64,000 nt of DNA from Allofournierella sp. (GTDB taxonomy: Bacteria; Bacillota; Clostridia; Oscillospirales; Ruminococcaceae), in contig JAHHRU010000008.1 in assembly GCA_020025635.1 (NCBI GenBank), forward strand, positions 23,924 to 87,923, read 5' to 3'. Made by a program: the position numbers and the translations under genes. Positions 51,290 through 59,375 of this stretch are shown one piece after another. A model generated the notes under the pieces. It searched no databases, was not told the origin of the DNA, and was given only the letters and a program-made list of their open reading frames with translations. Numbering within the stretch: position 1 is the first letter of the stretch; every line of letters starts with the position of its first letter.

Positions 51290-52177
51290 TCAAAGAGCCT
51301 GGTTTTCCCGCTGTTTTCGGCAAAAGAGATACCGGGCCAGAAAAACCGCCAAAACCGTGACGGCCCACAGCTGCGCCCAGGATGCGATGAGGAAAACAAA
51401 ACGCAAAAAGCCGCCCAGCATCAAACGCAGCTGCTGGGGCAAATAAGCGGGGATCTGACCTGCAAAATAAACCAGGACTGCCGCAGCCATAAGGGCCTTT
51501 TGCTTTTTTGAGCCGCTCTGGCCTTCTTTGCGCAGGGCAAAGGCGGTGCCGGCCACCAGGGCGGCGATCATCAAAAACAGCACCCAGGCCATTGCCAGGC
51601 GGGCATAATTCAGCTGGCTGCTCCACCGGAAGGTCATGAGCACGGCAGAAGCCCGGATGCCGGTGGCATAGTCCATGTAGACATCCAGCAGCAAAAACAG
51701 GGTCCAGCAGGCTTTTAAAACCGGGTGCTTTTTGCAAAACAGCAAAATGAGCCCCGCCACAAGGGCCGGCAGGATCAAAAAGATGCCCAAAGCCCCAAAC
51801 AGCAGTAAGGACAAAAGCGCCGCCGCGGCCGAAAACACAAGAAAACCGATGCCCGCCTTTTGGGCCGGGGTGCGCCCGGGGGCCGTCGGGGCCTGTGCCG
51901 AAGCAGGGGCCGGAGCTTGTGCCGGGGCCGGAGCTGCTGTCAAGGGGCAGGCCGGGGCTTGTTCCGGCTGGGGCTCGGGCGCTTTGCCCTTTACCAGCTC
52001 ATCCAGCGAAACGCCGAAAAGCCCGGCCATCTTCACCAGCTTGTCCAGCTCCGGCACCGAGGCCCCGGTCTCCCATTTGCTCACCGACTGGCGGGAAACT
52101 TCCAGCGCCTGGGCAAGATCGTTTTGGCTCAAACCGGCCTTTGTGCGCAGGCGGCAGATGGTTTCGCCAAGCTTCAT
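51290..52177 (-). CDS. Xre-type regulator with multi-helix membrane domain
   Basis: 295 residues. Residues 1-~65 are a Cro/C1-type helix-turn-helix (ICRLRTKAGLSQNDLAQALEVSRQSVSKWETG). A ~35-residue Pro/Ala-rich linker follows, then about six membrane helices (~105-285). Such one-component membrane regulators are common in Clostridia, sensing membrane or extracellular signals; the signal here is unknown. ATG 52177 follows GGAGG. The linker has low-complexity PAPA repeats. Confidence 0.75.
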   Translation of the reverse strand: MKLGETICRLRTKAGLSQNDLAQALEVSRQSVSKWETGASVPELDKLVKMAGLFGVSLDELVKGKAPEPQPEQAPACPLTAAPAPAQAPAPASAQAPTAPGRTPAQKAGIGFLVFSAAAALLSLLLFGALGIFLILPALVAGLILLFCKKHPVLKACWTLFLLLDVYMDYATGIRASAVLMTFRWSSQLNYARLAMAWVLFLMIAALVAGTAFALRKEGQSGSKKQKALMAAAVLVYFAGQIPAYLPQQLRLMLGGFLRFVFLIASWAQLWAVTVLAVFLARYLFCRKQRENQAL

Positions 52178-52315
52178 ACAGCATTCCTCCAAAACTTGTT
52201 TTCTTTGCCCTTAGTATAAAAGGAACGCCTTAAAAAAGCAACCAAGCCCGCTTGCCTTTGGCGCAACCGGCAGTTGCACCGGCTGAAAAAACTTTTGTTC
52301 TGCCGCTTTGTTTTT

Positions 52316-52366
52316 CAAAAAAGGCAGCTTTGGGGGAAAACCCGCCCAAAAGCTGCCTTTTTTTTA
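52316..52366. terminator. bidirectional terminator near udp
   Basis: AAAAGGCAGCTTT pairs with AAAGCTGCCTTTT; T8 on the plus side and A-run on the minus side. It ends the minus-strand udp gene. Confidence 0.8.
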
Positions 52367-52367
52367 T

Positions 52368-53153
52368 TCAGTTTTCTTTTTCCTTATCGGCGGCGATCAG
52401 AAGGCGCAGTGCTTCCACAGCCACCCGGATGGGGGCTTCGGTATCGTGCACGATGGGGTTATCCATGCCGCGGGCATTCCGCTCCTGGTTGCCCACCACC
52501 AAAAAGTCCGAGCCGCAGCGCACGCCCAGATAGCTGGCCACGCAGAACAGGGCGGCCGATTCCATCTCGCTGGCCTTGGTGCCCAGCCGCAGCCAGGCCT
52601 GCCATTTGTTCTGCAGCTCATAGCTTACCGGCTTTGTTTCCGGCTCGTGCTGGCCGTAGAAGGCATCCTTGCATTCCACCACGCCGGCATGGCAGGGAAA
52701 TCCCAGCTTTTTGGCGGCCGTTACCAGCGCATTGGTCACTTCCAGATCGGCCACGGCGGGGAACTCGATGGGGGCATACTCCTTGCTGGTGCCCTCCATG
52801 CGGATGGCGCCGGTGGCCACCACGATGTCGCCGCCCTTCACGTTCAGGTCCATGCCGCCGCAGGTGCCCACACGGATGAAGGTGTGCGCACCGCACCGCA
52901 CCAGCTCTTCCATGGCAATGGAGGCGCTGGGCCCGCCGATGCCGGTGGAGGTGACACTCACCTTCACGCCGTCCAGCGTGCCGGTGTAGGTCACATATTC
53001 ACGGCTGTCGGCCACCAGGTGGGCATCGTCGAAATGGGCGGCGATCTTTTCGCAGCGCTTGGGGTCGCCGGGCATCAGAACATAACCGCCCACATCGCCG
53101 GGCCGGATGTTCAGGTGATACTGAAGATCTTTATCTGCGGTATAATTCTGCAT
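52368..53153 (-). CDS. udp: uridine phosphorylase
   Basis: 261-residue nucleoside phosphorylase of the NP-I family; cleaves uridine to uracil and ribose 1-phosphate. Key signs: YVLMPGDPKRCEKIA near residue 25, VTSTGIGGPSASIAMEEL, RVGTCGGMDL (phosphate site), and EMESAALFCVASYLG (ribose site). The QNKWQ-type segment fits Udp better than DeoD. ATG 53153 has AAAAGGAG upstream and an extended -10 promoter precedes it. Confidence 0.88.
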   Translation of the reverse strand: MQNYTADKDLQYHLNIRPGDVGGYVLMPGDPKRCEKIAAHFDDAHLVADSREYVTYTGTLDGVKVSVTSTGIGGPSASIAMEELVRCGAHTFIRVGTCGGMDLNVKGGDIVVATGAIRMEGTSKEYAPIEFPAVADLEVTNALVTAAKKLGFPCHAGVVECKDAFYGQHEPETKPVSYELQNKWQAWLRLGTKASEMESAALFCVASYLGVRCGSDFLVVGNQERNARGMDNPIVHDTEAPIRVAVEALRLLIAADKEKEN

Positions 53154-53258
53154 AATGTTCTCCTTTTTTATTTTTTTGCCCCAGGCCGGATGCCGGCTTT
53201 TGGGGCTTTTCTTTTTTTGGCCGAGCCTTTGCCTTCGGCCATTGTTTCTTTTGAATTC

Positions 53259-53287
53259 ATTATACCATTTCAGGGCCCAAAGCACAA
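53259..53287 (-). promoter_or_regulatory. promoter of udp
   Basis: Minus strand: TATAAT with extended TGG (53259-53264), TTGTGC 17 bases upstream (53282-53287). Confidence 0.7.
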
Positions 53288-53289
53288 AG

Positions 53290-53329
53290 TAAAAAAAGAA
53301 AACCTCCCGTGCTTGCGGACCACGGGAGG
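53290..53329 (-). terminator. terminator between the phosphodiesterase operon and udp
   Basis: On the minus strand CCTCCCGTG (53321-53329 complement) pairs with CACGGGAGG (53303-53311 complement), followed by TTTTCTTTTTTT. It ends either the phosphodiesterase operon or a small RNA made from 53.4 kb. Confidence 0.8.
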
Positions 53330-53406
53330 CTTGATAAGGGGTATCGCTTTGGTGTGAGGAGGAATCATGTACAGAACTGAAGGTTGCGGCTCCTTGTTGT
53401 TCTGTG
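53290..53406 (-). ncRNA. candidate small RNA or, alternatively, a plus-strand 32-codon gene
   Basis: On the minus strand TATAAT lies near 53413-53418, and a strong terminator ends at ~53290, so a ~115-base RNA would result. It would carry CCUCCUC, a sequence complementary to ribosome binding sites, as in several Gram-positive regulatory RNAs. The -35 is poor. Against this, the plus strand has GAGGAGG followed by an ATG at 53367 and 32 codons to 53465, which explains the same bases as a ribosome binding site. Either reading is unproven. Confidence 0.3.
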
Positions 53407-53495
53407 ATTATTATTATATCCACCATTTAAGGAATAACTTTGAAGCGCCTGTTAACAATTTATGAACCTTTGCGTTCAGTTTGTGAAAGCGCTTA

Positions 53496-53981
53496 TCAAA
53501 GTTCGGGCACCAGCCGGTGCTCGAATTCCACGTTTTTTCCGTCGATGCAAACAACGCCGTAGCCGTTATGCCCGGAGAAGGACTGGCCTGCAGAGCCGGG
53601 GTTGAAAAGGGTCACATCCCCGCAGTTCTTCACGATGCCCTGATGGGTATGGCCGAACAGCACCACATCGGCGCCCCGTTCCCGGCCGGCCCGTTCCAGA
53701 TCGTCCAGGGTCATTTTGGCGTTGTAGATGTGGCCGTGGGTGTAATAGAAAAGCACCCCGTCAAAGGCGGCCAGGCCTTCTACCGGCAGCAAAGAGCCGA
53801 AATCGCAGTTTCCATGAACCGCATACACCGGCAGGCGGGGGAACTCTTCCTCGGCCACATGCAGGTCCTTTTCACCATCGCCCAAAAAAATCAGGGCGGC
53901 GGCATCGGTCTCCTTTTGCAGAATGGCCCGCAGACATTGGTCTGCACCGTGGGTGTCGGATACGACCAGGATCTTTTTCAT
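53496..53981 (-). CDS. YfcE/MJ0936-type phosphodiesterase
   Basis: 161-residue calcineurin-like metallophosphoesterase. All motifs are present: SDTHGAD near residue 8, GDGEKD near 34, GNCDFG near 57, THGH near 82, and GHTHQG near 110. Such enzymes cleave phosphodiesters with Mn or Ni; the biological substrate is unknown. It overlaps rsmI by four bases and is the last gene of that operon. Confidence 0.88.
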   Translation of the reverse strand: MKKILVVSDTHGADQCLRAILQKETDAAALIFLGDGEKDLHVAEEEFPRLPVYAVHGNCDFGSLLPVEGLAAFDGVLFYYTHGHIYNAKMTLDDLERAGRERGADVVLFGHTHQGIVKNCGDVTLFNPGSAGQSFSGHNGYGVVCIDGKNVEFEHRLVPEL

Positions 53982-54823
53982 TCACTGTCCTCCTGTTTCA
54001 CGATCATGCGGTAGATCTGGCTTTTGGAAAATTCGGTTCCCACCGCGGCTTTTTTTGCGGCGGCGGATGCGGGCAGGCCCTCTTCCATCAGGCTTTTGGC
54101 AAGCTGGGCCGCCTGCTCCAGGGTAAGGCCGTCCTCCGGCTCTTTTTCGGGTGCGCCCGCCACGACCAGCACATACTCGCCCCGGGGCGGCTGCTGGCTG
54201 TAATACTCGGCCGCCTTTTCCAGGGTGGTTTTCTGAACCTCTTCGTGCAGCTTTGTGAGCTCACGGCAAAGGGTGATGCTGCGCTCGGGGCCGAAGGTCC
54301 TGATAAGATCGTCCAGTGTGGCCCGCAGCTTGTGGGGGGCCTCATAGAAGATCAGGGTGCGCCGCTCGTTTTGGATCTCGGCCAGGCGCTCCCGGCGCTG
54401 GCGGGTGTTCATGGGCAGAAAGCCCTCAAAGGCAAAGCGGCCGGTGTCCTGGCCGGAAACCGCCAAAGCGGTGACACAGGCCGATGCCGCCGGGATGGGC
54501 ACCACCTGGATGCCCTGGGCCAGGGCATCCTTCACCAGCTGCTCGCCCGGGTCCGAAATGGCCGGCATGCCCGCATCGCTGCACAAGGCGCAGCTTTCGC
54601 CGGCTTGGATGCGCTCCAGCACCTTTTCGCCCATCTCCCTTTTATTATGCTCAAAATAATTCACCATAGGCTTTTTGAGCCCCAAATGATTGAGCAGCTT
54701 CAGGGTGACACGGGTATCCTCGGCGGCAATGAAATCCACGCTGCCGAAGGTGGCGGCGGCACGGGGGGTCATATCATTCAAATTTCCAATGGGAGTGGCA
54801 ACGATGTACAGGGTACCGGCCAT
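53978..54823 (-). CDS. rsmI: 16S rRNA 2'-O-ribose C1402 methyltransferase
   Basis: 281-residue SAM-dependent enzyme that methylates the ribose of C1402 in the decoding centre. The N-terminus GTLYIVATPIGNLNDMTPRA, then FIAAEDTRVT, CSDAGMPAISDPGE and GRFAFEGFLP form the order typical of RsmI. C-terminal TxELTKLHEEV is present (CRELTKLHEEV). It lies four bases after the trmN6-like gene, as in the Bacillus cluster. Confidence 0.93.
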   Translation of the reverse strand: MAGTLYIVATPIGNLNDMTPRAAATFGSVDFIAAEDTRVTLKLLNHLGLKKPMVNYFEHNKREMGEKVLERIQAGESCALCSDAGMPAISDPGEQLVKDALAQGIQVVPIPAASACVTALAVSGQDTGRFAFEGFLPMNTRQRRERLAEIQNERRTLIFYEAPHKLRATLDDLIRTFGPERSITLCRELTKLHEEVQKTTLEKAAEYYSQQPPRGEYVLVVAGAPEKEPEDGLTLEQAAQLAKSLMEEGLPASAAAKKAAVGTEFSKSQIYRMIVKQEDSE

Positions 54824-54827
54824 AACT

Positions 54828-55532
54828 TCACATTCCTTCCTTGTAGATCTTTTGCAGCTGCAGGCTGGGGCGGCCGGTTTGGTCGGCCATCAGGATATCC
54901 GGCTCATACCGAAGGCCGGGTCTGCGGCCCTTCTGCGCCTCCAGCAAAAACAGCCAGGGCACGCCCCCGGCGGTCTGCTTTGCAAAAACGATGCGTTTTG
55001 GCTCAAGGCCCCGGGCCGAAAGCACCGTGCACACCCGGGCCAGATGCTCGGGCCGGTGGCACAGGGCAAACCGGCCGCCGTCCCGCAGAAGGCGCACGGC
55101 GGCATCGGCCACCTCTTCCAGGGTGCAGCCGCCCTCGTGCCGGGCCGTGGCCCGGGCTTTTTCGGGGCTGACGAAGCCGCCGGTGAAATAGGGGGGATTG
55201 GCCGCCACCAGATGTGCGCTGCCCCTGCCCTTGAACTGGTTGAGATCGGCACACACCGGCTGGATGTGGCCGATCTTTTGCCGGTCTGCCGCTTCTTTCA
55301 AAAGTGCGGTGCCCCGGGGGTCCAGCTCCACAGCGGTGCAGGGGCCCCGGTGGCCCAGATCGTGCCAGCGAAGCGACACGATGCCGCAGCCGGAGCAAAG
55401 GTCCACCGCTTCTTCCTCCCGCCGGGGGCGGCAGAAGCCGGAAAGCAGCATGGCATCGGTGCCGAAGCGGTGTTCTTTGCTGACCAGCACTTCGGTTCCA
55501 TTATACAATGATTCTACGGAATATTCCATCAT
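54828..55532 (-). CDS. trmN6: TrmN6/YabB-like SAM-dependent methyltransferase
   Basis: About 234 residues; the family methylates N6 of A37 in tRNA1-Val. The N-terminus carries RFGTDAMLLSGF, the SAM loop is DLCSGCGIVSL, the acidic VELDP follows, and the catalytic NPPYF motif is at AANPPYFTGG. It forms a tight group with rsmI. The start is uncertain: ATG 55532, 55529 and 55553 are all in frame; 55532 is taken because GGAAGGA lies 12 bases upstream. Confidence 0.85.
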   Translation of the reverse strand: MMEYSVESLYNGTEVLVSKEHRFGTDAMLLSGFCRPRREEEAVDLCSGCGIVSLRWHDLGHRGPCTAVELDPRGTALLKEAADRQKIGHIQPVCADLNQFKGRGSAHLVAANPPYFTGGFVSPEKARATARHEGGCTLEEVADAAVRLLRDGGRFALCHRPEHLARVCTVLSARGLEPKRIVFAKQTAGGVPWLFLLEAQKGRRPGLRYEPDILMADQTGRPSLQLQKIYKEGM

Positions 55533-55562
55533 GGCAAGAAAAGATCCTTCCATTCGTTTAAA

Positions 55563-55594
55563 AAAGCGGCGGGCCCGAAGACCCGCCGCTTTTG
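55563..55594 (-). terminator. terminator of the ferredoxin gene
   Basis: AAGCGGCGGG pairs with CCCGCCGCTT on both strands; T6 on the minus strand. Confidence 0.8.
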
Positions 55595-55618
55595 TTTTTT
55601 GCTCAAAGAGAGGTACAA

Positions 55619-55789
55619 TTACTCCTCTTCGATAGCGCCTACGGGGCAAGCGCCGGCGCAGGTGCCGCAGCTGATGCAGCTGCCAGCGTCGATCTCGTAC
55701 TTGCCGTCACCCTCGTGGATGGCGCTTACAGGGCACTCGCCCTCGCAGGTACCGCAAGATACGCAGGAATCAGTGATCTTGAATGCCAT
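55619..55789 (-). CDS. 2[4Fe-4S] ferredoxin
   Basis: 56-residue clostridial-type ferredoxin with two C-x2-C-x2-C-x3-C-P clusters (CVSCGTCEGECP and CISCGTCAGACP). It carries electrons for anaerobic redox enzymes. ATG 55789 follows AAGGAG; upstream in-frame codons lack a ribosome binding site. A promoter and terminator frame it as a single gene. Confidence 0.93.
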   Translation of the reverse strand: MAFKITDSCVSCGTCEGECPVSAIHEGDGKYEIDAGSCISCGTCAGACPVGAIEEE

Positions 55790-55895
55790 AGTCGAAACAC
55801 TCCTTTTTCTTATCTCATGCGCTTTGGTTTTACACGGCAGCCCCTCGCGCAGCAGGACGTGCCGCAAAAAGGGACAATGCCCCTTTATAAGATAT

Positions 55896-55923
55896 ATTGT
55901 AGCATATTTTTTTTAAAGCACAA
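55896..55923 (-). promoter_or_regulatory. promoter of the ferredoxin gene
   Basis: Minus strand: TTGTGC (55918-55923), 16 bases, TACAAT (55896-55901) with extended TGC. Confidence 0.65.
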
Positions 55924-55952
55924 GACCTGCCCATAGGATTTTGCATACAAAA

Positions 55953-56798
55953 TCAATCTTCGGGGTCCGGCTCCTTGGGGGCGCGCTTGCCGCCCCGCAG
56001 ATAGGTGCACTCACTGCGCTTGTAGTAGCGGGGTGCCAGGGCCTCGTTGGTGAACCGCACCTTGAGCATACCGCTTACCGGGTTTGCTTCCACCACCATG
56101 CCCTCGCCGTCAGGCGTGCGCACGATAGAGCCGTTCATGGGGGTGATGCTGTTCAGGTATTCATAGGCCTTCTGCTCGTAGGCAAGGCAGCACATCAGGC
56201 GCCCGCAGCTGCCGGATATCTTGGTTGGATTGAGCGAAAGGCCCTGCTCCTTTGCCATTTTGATGGACACCGGCTGGAAATCCTTCAAAAAGCGGGAGCA
56301 GCAGAACGGCTGGCCGCAGATGCCAAGGCCGCCCAGCATTTTGCTTTCGTCACGCACGCCGATCTGGCGCAGCTCAATGCGGGTGCGGAACACGCCCGCC
56401 AGGTCCTTGACCAGCTCCCGGAAATCCACACGGCCGTCGGCGGTGAAATAGAACACCACCTTGGTGCGGTCCAGGGTATACTCGGCATCCACCAGCTTCA
56501 TATCCAGGTTGTGGGCCTGGATGCGCTGGGTGCACAGGTTGAAGGCGGCCTTTTCGTCTTCCCGGTTCTTTTTCATGCGGCGGATATCCACCGAGTCGGC
56601 CATACGCACCACCGCTTTCAGCTCACGGGGGATCTGGCCGTCCGGCAGCTGGGTGGGGCCGGCAACCACCTCGCCGCACTCGGTGCCGCGGGCGGTGTTC
56701 ACCACCACATAGTCGCCTACCTTGATATCGTTTCCGGCAGGATCGAAATAATACGCCTTTCCGCTTTGTTTGAAACGGACGGATACAACAGTTTTCAT
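55953..56798 (-). CDS. ricT: PSP1-domain protein RicT (YaaT)
   Basis: 281-residue member of the YaaT/RicT family, which in Bacillus joins RicA and RicF in an iron-sulfur-containing complex affecting RNase Y. The N-terminus VVSVRFKQSGKAYYFDP leads into the PSP1 domain; the central Cys-rich region GICGQPFCCSRFL ... GSCGRLMCCLAYEQ binds the cluster. The start is set at ATG 56798; its ribosome binding site is weak, and ATG 56840 is possible. Same operon as holB. Confidence 0.88.
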   Translation of the reverse strand: MKTVVSVRFKQSGKAYYFDPAGNDIKVGDYVVVNTARGTECGEVVAGPTQLPDGQIPRELKAVVRMADSVDIRRMKKNREDEKAAFNLCTQRIQAHNLDMKLVDAEYTLDRTKVVFYFTADGRVDFRELVKDLAGVFRTRIELRQIGVRDESKMLGGLGICGQPFCCSRFLKDFQPVSIKMAKEQGLSLNPTKISGSCGRLMCCLAYEQKAYEYLNSITPMNGSIVRTPDGEGMVVEANPVSGMLKVRFTNEALAPRYYKRSECTYLRGGKRAPKEPDPED

Positions 56799-56922
56799 GG
56801 GTTTTCTCGCTTTGCCCGCCGCAGGGCATTTGGGTGTCATTCTTCCGCCCGCGGCAAAAATAGGGCAGAAGCGGAAAAAGGGAAGGGGGCCGCACGGCCT
56901 GCCTGCGGCAGGCGGGGCCTTT

Positions 56923-57825
56923 TCAGCGGCACAGCCGCAGGGCAAGGTCGGTGAAAAGCAGCTTCAAATTGAGGCTGCGGCCAAGGCCCTCCAGCGCCCA
57001 GCCGCAAAGCTTTGCGCAGCGGGCCGCCTGGCCGGGCTCAAGGCCGAATTCGCCGCCGGGGCGGCGCAGCGCCGCCGCAGAAACCGCCTGAAGGTCTTCG
57101 AGAAAAAGGCGGGCGGCGGTTTTTTCCTTTTCATAAGCCGACAAAAGCACCATCATGGCGTAGCTGTCCCGTTTGCCGATGAGCTTTGCCGCCGCAAGGG
57201 CGTTTTCCAGGCTTTTTTGGGCGTTTTCATTGCAGGCGGCAGCCGCCGCGCGCCCGATGCGCCCGGCATAGATCTCGGCCAGAAGGTCGGCATCGCCTTG
57301 TTGGGGGCAGTTTTCCCGCAGCCAGCGGGCACACTCGCCGGGGCTTACCGGCGAAAGGCTGTAAATGCGGCAGCGGCTGCGGATGGTGGGCAGCACCGCC
57401 GCAGAGCCGGAGGCGGTGAGCAGGAACACCACCCCTTCGGGCGGCTCTTCCAGCACCTTCAAAAGGGCGTTGGCGCTGGACTGGTTCAAATTCTGCGCGC
57501 CGTATAAGATCACCGCGCGCCCCCGGGCCGAAAGGGCCGTATCGAACACCTTGCGGCGCATGGCACGGATGCGCTCGATCTTGATCTCGCCGGATGCGCC
57601 CTCGCCCTCGATCTCGATGCATTCGGCACTGCGGCCTTCCAGAATGGCAGCCGCACCGTCGCCGCCCTCGGGGCACAAATAATCGGCCGCAAGGCATCGG
57701 GCCGCAAACCCGGCACCGCAGCCTTCCTCGCCGCAGAGCAGCAGGCCATGGCTGAGGGTGCCCTCAGCCACAGCTTTTTGCAGATCCTCACGCAGCTGGG
57801 CGTTGCCAGCCAGCTTTTCAAGCAT
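56923..57825 (-). CDS. holB: DNA polymerase III delta-prime subunit
   Basis: About 300 residues; part of the clamp-loader that opens the beta clamp during replication. Clues: GLLLCGEEGCGAG P-loop-like segment near residue 30, QNLNQSSANALLKVLEEPP (the SRC/clamp-loader hallmark region) and TIRSRCRIYSL. The start ATG shares one base with the darA stop; a GTG one codon earlier is possible. Confidence 0.88.
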   Translation of the reverse strand: MLEKLAGNAQLREDLQKAVAEGTLSHGLLLCGEEGCGAGFAARCLAADYLCPEGGDGAAAILEGRSAECIEIEGEGASGEIKIERIRAMRRKVFDTALSARGRAVILYGAQNLNQSSANALLKVLEEPPEGVVFLLTASGSAAVLPTIRSRCRIYSLSPVSPGECARWLRENCPQQGDADLLAEIYAGRIGRAAAAACNENAQKSLENALAAAKLIGKRDSYAMMVLLSAYEKEKTAARLFLEDLQAVSAAALRRPGGEFGLEPGQAARCAKLCGWALEGLGRSLNLKLLFTDLALRLCR

Positions 57826-58148
57826 CACAGCTTTTCAAAACGCTCCACATTGGTGACAAAAACGGTGGCGCCGCCCACGGTAACATTCAAGGGGTAGGCA
57901 GTGGCCACACCGCTGCCGTAGCTGGCAGTGCTGGGAACCACTTCGGTGCGCTTTTTGCAGCACCGGGCAATGCACTCGATGCAGGCATCCACCTTTTCAT
58001 CCTCGGTGCCGATGAGCAGGGTCATGTTTCCTGCCATCAGGAAACCGCCGGTGGTAGAAAGGCGGGTCACGGTAAATCCGTCCTTGATCAGCGCGTTGCA
58101 GACGTGCTTGGAATCCTCTTTATTCACGATTGCGGTAATCAATTTCAT
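57825..58148 (-). CDS. darA: cyclic-di-AMP receptor protein (PII-like)
   Basis: 107 residues. Known as DarA/PstA/YaaQ; a trimeric PII-like protein that binds cyclic di-AMP. MKLITAIVNKEDSKHVCNAL and the glycine-containing RLSTTGGFLMAGNMTLLIG loop match the family. ATG 58148 fits family N-termini. In Bacillus it also lies next to holB, so gene order supports the call. Confidence 0.92.
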   Translation of the reverse strand: MKLITAIVNKEDSKHVCNALIKDGFTVTRLSTTGGFLMAGNMTLLIGTEDEKVDACIECIARCCKKRTEVVPSTASYGSGVATAYPLNVTVGGATVFVTNVERFEKL

Positions 58149-58198
58149 AAGGGGGGACACCTCTCTCTTTCTGCGCCGCTCTCTTGCGGCTTTTCCTT

Positions 58199-58227
58199 AT
58201 TATACCATGGCTTTCAGCCGTTTTCCA
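58199..58227 (-). promoter_or_regulatory. promoter of darA-holB-ricT
   Basis: Minus strand: TATAAT with extended TGG (58199-58204); TGGAAA 17 bases upstream (58222-58227). Confidence 0.5.
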
Positions 58228-58237
58228 GAAATAATTC

Positions 58238-58897
58238 TCAGCGGTCACGCCACTGGTTCTGCCACTCACGCCGGCGCCGGCGCTGCTCGATCTCCCGCTT
58301 GATGGCAAGGAAGGTGCCTTTTCCGAAGAACACCAGGAAGTTGAGCATGCCCACGATGAGCGCAAGGCTTGAGGCAAGGCTGCCGGCAAAAATGATGTTC
58401 AGAAGATACAAAATGCCGGCAATGGCCCCCAGCCATTTCACCTTGACCGGGATGATGAAGAACAAAAGCAGCTGCACCTCGGGGAAGAGGTAGGCAAACG
58501 CAAAGAACAGCGAATAGTAAAGCGACATTGCCGAGCCGGTGCCGGTGAGCAGGCAGGCCAGCCAGGCACCCAGAACACCAAGGCCCAGATAAACATCGAA
58601 TTTAAAGCTGCCCCAGGCGTTTTCCAGCGAGGAGCCGATCCAGTAGATCAGATAAACCGACAGGGCAAAGAAAAGCGGGTTCGGGGTGAAGGAAACCGGA
58701 ACGAACAAAAAGGTGATGAGCCGCCAGATCTGACCACGGAAAAGCGACCACCGGTCGAGGACCAGATGCAGCGGCAGCGGTGCGTAAAAAAGCATCATAG
58801 CCAGCCACGCAATGATCTGGCCGCCCGCAACCAGAAGCATCAGGCGCTGTGGGGCACGGCGGCCGTACTTATATTCCATTTTTGTAAGCCAGTTCAT
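58238..58897 (-). CDS. rhomboid-fold membrane protein, probably not a protease
   Basis: 219 residues with about five to six helices. GQIWRLITFLFVPVSF and IYWIGSSLENAWGS resemble the rhomboid/Der1 fold, but the rhomboid protease GxSG serine motif is absent, so an inactive rhomboid-like role is likely. ATG 58897 follows GGAAGGAG. It stands alone on the minus strand before darA. Confidence 0.7.
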   Translation of the reverse strand: MNWLTKMEYKYGRRAPQRLMLLVAGGQIIAWLAMMLFYAPLPLHLVLDRWSLFRGQIWRLITFLFVPVSFTPNPLFFALSVYLIYWIGSSLENAWGSFKFDVYLGLGVLGAWLACLLTGTGSAMSLYYSLFFAFAYLFPEVQLLLFFIIPVKVKWLGAIAGILYLLNIIFAGSLASSLALIVGMLNFLVFFGKGTFLAIKREIEQRRRRREWQNQWRDR

Positions 58898-59071
58898 ATT
58901 TTTAACTCCTTCCGGGCGCTTTGCCGGGCCCTGCGGCTTTCCCTTTTGGGTCATTGCTTTTTGTTGTACCACAAATTTGTGGAAAATCCATTACCAAAAC
59001 AGCAAAAACTCATTTTTTTCGGTTTTTAATTAAACATTCTGTTGTTTCGACCGGTTCCGCTTCCAGTTTCT

Positions 59072-59187
59072 GTTGAAAACTTTTAAGTGAATCGGCTGTT
59101 TTAAACACTTTCAACAGGGTTTTCAACGACTTTTGTGAAAAACCATGTTTATACTGTTAGTAAACCGTCTTTCGAAAAGTTTTCAAC
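59072..59187. repeat. cluster of GTTGAAAAC boxes in a 478-base gap
   Basis: GTTGAAAAC occurs at 59072-59080 and inverted at 59119-59127 and 59179-59187. The first and last extend to a 13-bp inverted pair (GTTGAAAACTTTT). The gap 58898-59375 otherwise holds GC-rich hairpins near 59260-59330 and no supported gene. Confidence 0.45.
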
Positions 59188-59375
59188 ATCCTGGCTTGGA
59201 GCGGGTTTTGTATGGATTATTTGCTCTTTTTGGTGCTACAACCACCGGTTTTAAAACGGGCCCGGCAGGCCGAAAACCGGGCTTTCTGCCCGCAGCGGGC
59301 CAGGGCCGGAACCAGCCGCCGAAGCGGGCGGAAAGTCCATAAAAAAGGCAGGCCTTTTCGCTTTCTGTGCTTTTT

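Noticed and set aside
58238..58897. Active rhomboid protease
   Set aside because: The GxSG serine motif is not present.
59041..59190. Chromosomal replication origin
   Set aside because: The GTTGAAAAC boxes recall origin DNA, but there is no TTATCCACA-type DnaA box and no dnaA or dnaN beside it.
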